Shown: piece by piece, positions 57,360-64,000 of the stretch
Numbering within the stretch: position 1 is the stretch's first letter
Layout of the letters: each line of letters begins with the position of its first letter
Assembly (NCBI RefSeq): GCF_000966195.1
Contig: NZ_LAHL01000011.1
Span: 62,001-126,000, forward strand
Direction of reading: 5' to 3'
Origin: Domibacillus robiginosus
Lineage (GTDB): Bacteria > Bacillota > Bacilli > Bacillales > Domibacillaceae
Length of the DNA: 64,000 nucleotides
The notes under the pieces: generated by a model
Told to the model about the DNA's origin: nothing
Seen by the model: only the letters and a program-made list of their open reading frames with translations
Database searches by the model: none
Position numbers and translations under genes: made by a program

Positions 57360-58394
57360 GTGGAAGAACAGTTGAAAGGGCTGCAGGAAGAAGCGATTTT
57401 AAAAGCAGCGGCTGCACAGGATTTAAAGGAACTGAATGATGTACGCGTAGCGTATCTTGGCAAAAAAGGGCCTGTAACAGAAGTGCTAAAAGGCATGGGC
57501 AAGCTGTCGGCAGAAGAGCGTCCGAAAATGGGAGCGCTTGTGAATGTCGTGCGTGAAGCGATCACAAAAGCGATTGAATCAAAGCAGGCTTCTCTAGAGT
57601 CTGAAGCCATTCAAAAACAGCTGGCAGAGGAATCCATTGATGTGACACTGCCGGGCCGTCCAGTGAAACTTGGCGGACATCATCCGCTTACGCGTGTGAC
57701 CGAAGAAATTGAAGACTTGTTTATTGGTATGGGTTACAAAGTAGCGGAAGGACCGGAAGTGGAGCAGGATTATTACAACTTCGAAGCACTTAACCTGCCA
57801 AAAGGTCATCCGGCGCGTGATATGCAGGATACCTTTTACATTACACCAGAGTTGTTAATGCGTACGCACACGTCACCGGTGCAGGTACGGACGATGCTTG
57901 AGCATGCAGGTAAAGGACCCGTTAAAATTATTTGTCCGGGTAAAGTGTATCGCCGCGACAGCGATGATGCGACGCATTCCCACCAATTCAATCAGATTGA
58001 AGGGCTTGTGGTTGGCGAAAACATCCGCATGAGTGACTTGAAAGGCACACTGGATGCGTTCGCAAAGAAAATGTTTGGTGAAGACCGCGAAATCCGCCTT
58101 CGTCCAAGCTTTTTCCCGTTCACTGAGCCATCTGTTGAAGTAGATGTCAGCTGCATGTGCGGCGGCAAAGGATGCTCGATCTGCAAGGGCACTGGCTGGA
58201 TTGAAGTGCTTGGTGCCGGAATGGTACATCCAAATGTACTGGAAATGGCCGGTTTTGATTCAAATGTGTACTCCGGCTTTGCATTCGGCATGGGGCAGGA
58301 GCGCATTGCCATGCTGAAGTACGGCATTGATGATATCCGCCACTTTTACACGAACGACCTGCGTTTCTTAAAGCAATTTTCTGTACATGAATAA
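57360..58394 (+). CDS. pheS: phenylalanyl-tRNA synthetase alpha subunit
   Basis: Catalytic subunit of the alpha2beta2 class II enzyme, 344 aa as in B. subtilis. An N-terminal coiled coil precedes class II motif 2 (FRxE-type region [21 protein letters not shown] in part) and motif 3 [14 protein letters not shown]. The start is GTG at 57360, 6-7 bases after AAGGAGG. The downstream partner pheT follows after 14 bases. Confidence 0.97.
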   Translation: MEEQLKGLQEEAILKAAAAQDLKELNDVRVAYLGKKGPVTEVLKGMGKLSAEERPKMGALVNVVREAITKAIESKQASLESEAIQKQLAEESIDVTLPGRPVKLGGHHPLTRVTEEIEDLFIGMGYKVAEGPEVEQDYYNFEALNLPKGHPARDMQDTFYITPELLMRTHTSPVQVRTMLEHAGKGPVKIICPGKVYRRDSDDATHSHQFNQIEGLVVGENIRMSDLKGTLDAFAKKMFGEDREIRLRPSFFPFTEPSVEVDVSCMCGGKGCSICKGTGWIEVLGAGMVHPNVLEMAGFDSNVYSGFAFGMGQERIAMLKYGIDDIRHFYTNDLRFLKQFSVHE

Positions 58395-58408
58395 GGAGGA
58401 ATTAACCC

Positions 58409-60823
58409 ATGTTTGTTTCATATAAATGGCTGTCTCAATATGTGGACATTGCCGACCAAACACCGGAAGAGCTGGCGGAGAAAATTACACGCGCCGGTAT
58501 TGAAGTAGAAGGCGTTGAAATGCCTGCTTCTGAAATGAAAGGCATTGTGGTAGGGTATGTACAATCACGTGAACAGCATCCGAATGCCGACAAATTAAGC
58601 AAGTGCCTTGTAGATGTGGGCGAAGCGGAGCCAGTACAAATCATCTGTGGTGCCAAAAATGTAGATGCCGGCCAGTTTGTTGCCGTTGCCAGAACCGGTG
58701 CGGTTTTGCCGGGTAACTTTAAAATCAAACGTGCAAAGCTGCGCGGTGAGGAATCAAACGGCATGATTTGCTCGCTTTCCGAGCTTGGGATTGAAAGCCG
58801 CTTAAATCCGAAAGAATACGCGGAAGGCATTTTTAATTTTCCAAATGATGTAACGCCAGGGGAGGATGCGCTTGCTGCCTTGAACCGTGACGATGCGATT
58901 CTGGAATTGTCCCTAACACCGAACCGCTCGGACGCACTCAGCATGATCGGGGTAGCGTATGAAGTAGCTGCCATCCTGGGCCGAGATGTCAAGCTGCCGG
59001 AGCCAAAGCCGGCTGAAGCGGCTGAACAGGCGTCAGACGCGATTCGTATTCACATTGACGCACCGGAAGACAACCCGCTTTATATTGCGCGTGTTGTGAA
59101 AAACGTAAAAATCGGCCCGTCACCGCTCTGGATGCAGACGCTACTCATGAATGCCGGTGTTCGTCCGCACAATAACGTCGTTGATATTACAAATTACGTA
59201 TTGATGGAATACGGACAGCCGCTTCACGCTTTTGACCTTCACCGGATCGAAACAGGTGAAATCGTGGTTCGCCGAGCTGCAGAAGGTGAAAAGTTCACAA
59301 CACTTGATGACGCAGAACGGACATTATCAGCCGATCAGCTTGTGATTACAAACGGGCAGGAGCCGATCGCCCTCGCCGGTGTAATGGGAGGAGCAAACTC
59401 GGAAGTAACTGACCAAACCGTAAATGTATTAATTGAGTCTGCTTATTTTAACGGTCAAACCGTCCGTACAGCTTCTAAAGCGCACGGTCTTCGTTCAGAA
59501 GCAAGCGCCCGTTTTGAAAAAGGGGTAGATCCATCCCGTGTGCAGGCGGCATGTGACCGTGCGGCCGAGCTTATGTCAGAGCTTGCAGAAGGAACGGTTC
59601 TTTCAGGATCGGTTGTGGCCGGGGAGTATGCACCCGAGCCTAAAGAAGTATCCGTTACATTGGATCGTTTAAATACCCGCCTTGGCACAAGCTTAACAAT
59701 GGAAAACGTGGAAGATATCTTCAGCCGTTTGAAATTTAAAACAGCAACAAACGGGGATACCATCACCGTGACCGTGCCAACGCGCCGTGGCGATATCACT
59801 ATTCCGGAGGATTTAACGGAAGAAGTAGCCCGTCTTTATGGCTATGACCATATTCCGCTTACACTGCCGGAGGGAGAAGCGCTGCCGGGAGCTTTATCAC
59901 CGTATCAGCTTGGGCGCCGCATCGTTCGCCGTTATTTGGAAGGAGCCGGCTTTACTCAAGCTGTAACGTACTCTTTAACATCCCAGAAGCGGGCAACACA
60001 GTTTGCGCTTGAGGTACGCGAGCCGGTCGCGCTTGCGATGCCGATGAGTGAAGAGCGTGCGTACTTGCGTGAAAGCCTGCTGCCGCATTTAATTGAAGCA
60101 GCTGCTTACAACAATGCACGTCAAATGGGATCTGTCGCTTTATACGAAACGGGCTCCGTTTATTTAAATGAAGGGGATAACGTGCAGCCGAAAGAAGAAG
60201 AGCGGCTTGCCGGGATCGTTACAGGGCTTTGGCAGGAACATCTATGGCAGGGAGAGAAAAAAGCTGTTGATTTCTTTGCCGTAAAAGGTGTGATTGAAGG
60301 AATAGCAGCTCGTCTTGGCTTGACCGACCGCCTATCGTTCCAAAAAGCTGCGCCGGAAGGATTTCACCCGGGCCGTACAGCCTTTGTGCTGCTTGATGGG
60401 CAGCCGGTCGGAGTCATTGGGCAAATTCATCCATCACTTACAAAAGAAGTAGATGTAAAAGAAGCTTATTTGTTTGAATTAAAGCTTGATGTTCTCTTGA
60501 GTGTGGAACGCCCGGCGCTTTCTTATACGCCGATTCCGCGTTTTCCATCCATCAGCCGCGATATTGCCCTTGTAGTAGACAGCGCCGTTGAAGCAGCTTC
60601 GCTTGAGTCCATCATTAAAGAAGCAGGCGGAGCGCTTTTAACAAACGTTCATGTGTTTGATGTATATGAAGGAGAGCGGATGGAAGCAGGCAAGAAATCT
60701 GTTGCCTTTGCTCTGACGTATATGAATCCCGAGAAAACATTAACAGACGAAGAAGTAACCGCGGTGCATGAAAAAGTACTTGCTGCACTCAAAGACAAAG
60801 CAAACGCTGATTTGCGCGCATAA
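58409..60823 (+). CDS. pheT: phenylalanyl-tRNA synthetase beta subunit
   Basis: 804 aa, as in B. subtilis. Domain order: EMAP/tRNA-binding OB fold (about 39-150), B3/B4 editing domain (about 210-390), B5 domain (about 405-475), core, and a C-terminal FDX anticodon-binding domain (about 710-804, RFPSISRDIALVVD). AAGGAGGAA precedes the ATG. Confidence 0.97.
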   Translation: MFVSYKWLSQYVDIADQTPEELAEKITRAGIEVEGVEMPASEMKGIVVGYVQSREQHPNADKLSKCLVDVGEAEPVQIICGAKNVDAGQFVAVARTGAVLPGNFKIKRAKLRGEESNGMICSLSELGIESRLNPKEYAEGIFNFPNDVTPGEDALAALNRDDAILELSLTPNRSDALSMIGVAYEVAAILGRDVKLPEPKPAEAAEQASDAIRIHIDAPEDNPLYIARVVKNVKIGPSPLWMQTLLMNAGVRPHNNVVDITNYVLMEYGQPLHAFDLHRIETGEIVVRRAAEGEKFTTLDDAERTLSADQLVITNGQEPIALAGVMGGANSEVTDQTVNVLIESAYFNGQTVRTASKAHGLRSEASARFEKGVDPSRVQAACDRAAELMSELAEGTVLSGSVVAGEYAPEPKEVSVTLDRLNTRLGTSLTMENVEDIFSRLKFKTATNGDTITVTVPTRRGDITIPEDLTEEVARLYGYDHIPLTLPEGEALPGALSPYQLGRRIVRRYLEGAGFTQAVTYSLTSQKRATQFALEVREPVALAMPMSEERAYLRESLLPHLIEAAAYNNARQMGSVALYETGSVYLNEGDNVQPKEEERLAGIVTGLWQEHLWQGEKKAVDFFAVKGVIEGIAARLGLTDRLSFQKAAPEGFHPGRTAFVLLDGQPVGVIGQIHPSLTKEVDVKEAYLFELKLDVLLSVERPALSYTPIPRFPSISRDIALVVDSAVEAASLESIIKEAGGALLTNVHVFDVYEGERMEAGKKSVAFALTYMNPEKTLTDEEVTAVHEKVLAALKDKANADLRA

Positions 60824-60828
60824 AAGAA

Positions 60829-60863
60829 AAAAGCAGTCCCTCACATAGCGGGACTGCTTTTTT
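60829..60863 (+). terminator. pheST terminator
   Basis: AAAGCAGTCCC/GGGACTGCTTT arms with T-run. Confidence 0.92.
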
Positions 60864-61006
60864 GATGAAAAATATACTTTCTGGGCCGGAATAAGCTCTT
60901 TTAAACCGGATTTTTAAAGTGGCAGGCCGGATTTTGGGGGAATCCGGCTTTCGAATGGGATAAACCGGCCACAATTTTTTTATTCCGTTTCTGCAGGAAT
61001 AAACCA

Positions 61007-61930
61007 TTATCTTCCTCGCACGATCTGTCTTGCTTTTTCCGTATTGGCAAAATGAAGCTTGGTAAAATGACGCAGCACACTTTCATTGTACGTTCGAAGG
61101 AGACGGGCAGCCGCTTCGTCAACCTTTTGGCCGGCGCCTTTCGGAAGCTTAAAGCCCGCTTTTTCGGACAGCAGATCCATTTCTTTCAAAAAAGCATAGC
61201 GGGCCAGAATCGAAGCAGCCGCTACAGATAAATGGATGCTCTCACCCTTTGTGCTGAAAAAGACGTTTTCTTCTACGATCCGTTTCTGCCCTTTTAAGTG
61301 CCGGTAATAAATCGGTTTTTCAGCAAATTGGTCGATTAGGATGGCTTCTGGCTTAACAGGGGATATTTTTTCCTGCAGCTTGCCGAGCGCCTGATTATGC
61401 AAAATGGCTTTTATTTTCCCTTGCGACATGCCGCTTTCCTGCAGATCATTGTATTTTTCATTGCGCAAAACAAGCAGGCTGTATGGAAGGGTTTTAAGCA
61501 GCTTTTTTGCAACCGAGACAATTTCCGGGTCTTTCATATCTTTCGAATCACGTACACCAAGTGCGGCAAGCTCGGAGATTCGACTCCTTTCGACGTAGGC
61601 GGCTACGACTGTAATAGGTCCGAAATAATCTCCGGTGCCCACTTCATCGCTTCCCATGACCGACATTTGAGCAAACCCAGCGGGCAGCTGCCCGCTCGGC
61701 TGGGACACTTTTTTCTGCTTGGGAACAGCGGCCTGTCCGTCCCATTTAGCGGACTCTGTTTGGGCTTGTCTGCCTTGAAACAGAACTTTACCTGACCGGT
61801 AGCCTGTCACAGAACAGCCGTCTACTTTTGCCGCAAAAACAGCGCCAGCAGGAAGCTTTGTTGAAATTCCGTAATGATCTTTCATTTTTTGAAGTGTAGC
61901 TTCGTTTACAACAAGGACAGTATGACTCAA
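61007..61930 (-). CDS. rnhC: ribonuclease HIII
   Basis: Removes RNA from RNA-DNA hybrids, 307 aa. An N-terminal TBP-like substrate-binding domain (about 1-80) precedes the RNase H fold starting GSDEVGTGDYFGP (around residue 94), which carries the first two acidic active-site residues. The start is TTG at 61930 with GGAGGG 7-8 bases before it. It is divergent from zapA. The 140-base stretch to pheT holds several CCGGATT hairpins but no clear U-tailed terminator on this strand. Confidence 0.93.
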   Translation of the reverse strand: MSHTVLVVNEATLQKMKDHYGISTKLPAGAVFAAKVDGCSVTGYRSGKVLFQGRQAQTESAKWDGQAAVPKQKKVSQPSGQLPAGFAQMSVMGSDEVGTGDYFGPITVVAAYVERSRISELAALGVRDSKDMKDPEIVSVAKKLLKTLPYSLLVLRNEKYNDLQESGMSQGKIKAILHNQALGKLQEKISPVKPEAILIDQFAEKPIYYRHLKGQKRIVEENVFFSTKGESIHLSVAAASILARYAFLKEMDLLSEKAGFKLPKGAGQKVDEAAARLLRTYNESVLRHFTKLHFANTEKARQIVRGR

Positions 61931-61955
61931 TTCGACACCCTCCAGACTTTCTTCC

Positions 61956-61984
61956 TTTTCACGGTAAATGACTCATGGTATGAT
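61956..61984 (+). promoter_or_regulatory. zapA promoter
   Basis: TTTTCA (61956-61961), 17-base spacer, TATGAT (61979-61984). Confidence 0.5.
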
Positions 61985-62021
61985 ATATAACAGAATTGCA
62001 ACAGAAATGGGGGCCTTGCAT

Positions 62022-62300
62022 TTGTCAGATAGACAAAAGACTCGCCTAACAGTTGACATTTACGGTTATCAGTACACAATTGTTGGAACTGAATCAGAAT
62101 ACCATATTCGCCGCGTGACGGAAATGGTTGACGATAAAATGCGTGAAATCGGCAGCCGCAATGCTTCGCTCGATACGCAGAAAATTGCGGTGCTGACGGC
62201 TGTTAATATGGTGAACGATTATTTAAAAATGGAAGAAGAATTGGAACAAATGAAAATGGAAATGAGCCGAATGAAAAATCGGAACGCCGTTAACGGCTGA
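62022..62300 (+). CDS. zapA: cell division protein ZapA
   Basis: Promotes FtsZ bundling and Z-ring assembly. About 92 aa: an N-terminal beta-rich part TRLTVDIYGYQYTIVG and a C-terminal coiled coil (MEEELEQMKMEMSRMK). TTG at 62022 gives the family N-terminus and lies 8 bases after GGGGG; an in-frame ATG at 62007 has no ribosome site. Usually followed by cvpA in Bacillus; here polX follows directly. Confidence 0.88.
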   Translation: MSDRQKTRLTVDIYGYQYTIVGTESEYHIRRVTEMVDDKMREIGSRNASLDTQKIAVLTAVNMVNDYLKMEEELEQMKMEMSRMKNRNAVNG

Positions 62301-62334
62301 AAACTTCTCTCCTATTTGGTAGAGAAGTTTTTTT
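62301..62334 (+). terminator. zapA terminator
   Basis: AAACTTCTCT/AGAGAAGTTT stem with T-run, starting right after the stop codon. Confidence 0.9.
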
Positions 62335-62366
62335 CTGCTACTATAAAAGAAAAGCAGGTGACCTAT

Positions 62367-64000
62367 ATGGTAAATAAAAAAGACATTATTCGACTACTTG
62401 AAAAAATCGCAATTTATATGGAACTAAAAGGGGACAATCCATTTAAAATATCCGCATTTCGAAAAGCGGCTGCTGCTCTTGAGCAGGACGACCGCAGTCT
62501 TTCTGAAATTGATGATGTAACAAAGCTGTCCGGCATTGGAAAAGGAACCGCTGCTGTGATTACGGAGTACATGGAAACAGGGCAATCAACTGTACTAACC
62601 GAGCTGTCAAGTGAAGTGCCGGAAGGGCTTGTAGCCCTGCTCGGTCTACCGGGGCTCGGCGGCAAAAAAATTGCCAAGCTGTATAAGGAGCTCGGTATTA
62701 CCAGCATGGTTGAACTAAAAGCAGCCTGTGAGGAACATCGCGTACAGGAGCTCGCCGGGTTTGGCGCTAAAACGGAAGAAAAAATTCTGGCAGCAGTAGC
62801 AAAGGCCGGCACGCAGCCCGAGCGGCTTCCGATTATGTATGTAATGCCTGTTGCAGAAGGTATTGAAGCATATCTCGACAGCTTCGAGGAAATTAGCCGC
62901 TTTTCACGTGCCGGCAGCTTGCGGCGTCTGCGTGAAACAGTCAAAGACCTTGACTTTATTGTAGCCACTGAACAGCCAGAGCGGGTAAAGGAACATCTTT
63001 TAGCGATGCCGGAGATCAAAGAAGTGATTGCCGCCGGGCCAACAAAGGTGTCAGTTATTATTGGAGGAGAGTTTGATCTGTCGATTGATTTCCGTATTGT
63101 CACGCCGGATCAATTTGCGAGCGCACTCCATCACTTTACTGGTTCGAAAGATCATAATGTGAAGATCCGCCAAATTGCGAAAGAGCGGGACGAAAAAGTA
63201 AGCGAATACGGTATTGAGCAGCCTGATGGCAGCGTAAAAACATTTGACAGTGAGGAATCGCTGTACTACCATCTTGGGCTTCCGTATTTTCCGCCGGAAA
63301 TTCGCGAGGACGGCACAGAAACGGATAAATATAAAGCGGGTACTTTAATTGAATTGTCTGATATAAAAGGTGATTTGCATATGCACACAGCCTGGTCGGA
63401 CGGAGCATTTTCGATTGAAGAAATGATTGAAGCATGCCGCACGCGCGGATACGAGTACATGGCCATTACAGATCACTCTAAATATTTAAAAGTAGCAAAC
63501 GGATTGTCTGTTGACAGGCTGATCCGCCAAAACGAGGAAATCAAAGAATGGAATGCCAAATATAGTGATATCGAAATCCTATCTGGCATTGAAATGGATA
63601 TTCTTCCAGATGGAACGCTTGACTATGAGGACGACGTTTTAAAGCAGCTGGATTTTGTCATCGCATCGATTCATTCAAGCTTTTCGCAGACGCAGGCGCA
63701 GATTATGGAGCGTTTAAAAACAGCACTGTACAATCCATATGTAAAACTGATTGCCCACCCGACCGGACGGATTATTGGCCGGCGAGACGGCTATTCGGTT
63801 GACATGGCGGAGCTGATCCGGCTTGCTGCCGAAACAAATACCGCACTGGAATTAAATGCAAATCCGCACCGGCTCGATTTGTCCGCTGAGCACTTAAAGG
63901 CGGCACAGGAAGCCGGTGCGAAAATAATGATTAATACAGATGCCCATGCCATCGAGCATCTTCAATTTATGGAAACAGGCGCGAGTGCTGGCCGAAAAGG
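62367..64000 (+). CDS. polX: DNA polymerase/3'-5' exonuclease PolX (partial at window end)
   Basis: Family X repair polymerase fused to a PHP exonuclease. The visible 544 codons lack only about 26 residues of the 570 aa Bacillus form. Residues 1-~90 form the 8-kDa helix-hairpin-helix domain (KLSGIGKGTAAVI), a palm follows with GSLRRLRETVKDLDFIVAT and FDLSIDFRIV (metal aspartates), and the PHP domain begins near residue 330 (DLHMHTAWSDG, ITDHSKY, SGIEMDI, NTDAHA), with its ligands intact. AGCAGGTGA precedes the ATG. The gene runs off the right edge. Confidence 0.94.
   Translation, partial: MVNKKDIIRLLEKIAIYMELKGDNPFKISAFRKAAAALEQDDRSLSEIDDVTKLSGIGKGTAAVITEYMETGQSTVLTELSSEVPEGLVALLGLPGLGGKKIAKLYKELGITSMVELKAACEEHRVQELAGFGAKTEEKILAAVAKAGTQPERLPIMYVMPVAEGIEAYLDSFEEISRFSRAGSLRRLRETVKDLDFIVATEQPERVKEHLLAMPEIKEVIAAGPTKVSVIIGGEFDLSIDFRIVTPDQFASALHHFTGSKDHNVKIRQIAKERDEKVSEYGIEQPDGSVKTFDSEESLYYHLGLPYFPPEIREDGTETDKYKAGTLIELSDIKGDLHMHTAWSDGAFSIEEMIEACRTRGYEYMAITDHSKYLKVANGLSVDRLIRQNEEIKEWNAKYSDIEILSGIEMDILPDGTLDYEDDVLKQLDFVIASIHSSFSQTQAQIMERLKTALYNPYVKLIAHPTGRIIGRRDGYSVDMAELIRLAAETNTALELNANPHRLDLSAEHLKAAQEAGAKIMINTDAHAIEHLQFMETGASAGRK

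Noticed and set aside
60928-60950. GCCGGATT/AATCCGGC hairpin as rnhC terminator
   Set aside because: It has no U-tract on the minus strand; noted only as a stem.

Overview
This 64 kb window is a chromosomal core segment of a spore-forming, low-to-moderate GC Bacillaceae (Bacillus sensu lato). The evidence is gene order that closely follows the Bacillus subtilis acsA-to-polX region, a spore protein gene (sspI), T-box leaders on three aminoacyl-tRNA synthetase genes, GGAGG-type ribosome binding sites with frequent GTG/TTG starts, and many intrinsic terminators. I see no rRNA, tRNA, CRISPR array, prophage or intact insertion sequence. The species cannot be fixed from the sequence alone.

Layout. 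1-7.2 kb: acsA, T-box + tyrS, an orphan membrane histidine kinase, then leftward rpsD, a free-methionine-sulfoxide reductase and hisJ. 7.3-15.3 kb: ezrA, nifZ-thiI (tRNA thiolation), rarD, tpx, ytxK plus an EcsC-family gene, and a small leftward unknown. 15.4-22.2 kb: argGH under a likely arginine-repressor site, a universal stress protein, a decayed metallo-hydrolase gene (ytkL type), ytoI, ytpI and nrnA. 22.2-29.9 kb: a repeat-filled gap where ytrH-ytrI normally sit, dnaE, then ytsJ-GntR-accD-accA, headed by a perfect 13-bp FadR-type operator. 29.9-38.4 kb: pfkA-pyk (glycolysis), ytvI, ytwI, a small membrane protein, then citZ-icd-mdh (TCA cycle). 38.5-47.8 kb: phoPR, polA-mutM-coaE, gapB with paired CcpN-like boxes, speD with a structured leader, and nrdR. 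47.8-64 kb: dnaB-dnaI primosome genes, T-box thrS, infC-rpmI-rplT with an L20-type leader, ysdA, dUTPase, ysdC, sspI, an SpoU methyltransferase, T-box pheST, rnhC, zapA and polX (cut by the window end).

How the genes work together. Much of the window is central carbon flow and its control: acetate activation, glycolysis, malic enzyme, malonyl-CoA formation, TCA entry and the gluconeogenic GAPDH. Candidate carbon-control sites (cre-like, CcpN-like, FadR-type) lie in front of several of these genes. A second theme is replication and repair (dnaE, polA, mutM, dnaB, dnaI, rnhC, polX, nrdR, dUTPase). A third is translation, with RNA-level control (three T-boxes, rpsD and L20 leaders).

Nothing here is clearly a new multi-gene system. 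The most notable non-routine items are the multiply frameshifted ytkL-like pseudogene, the structured speD leader that can mask its own Shine-Dalgarno sequence, the operator of the accDA-linked GntR regulator, interspersed Bacillaceae repeats at three gene-loss or junction sites, and loss of the PHP metal ligands in DnaE.
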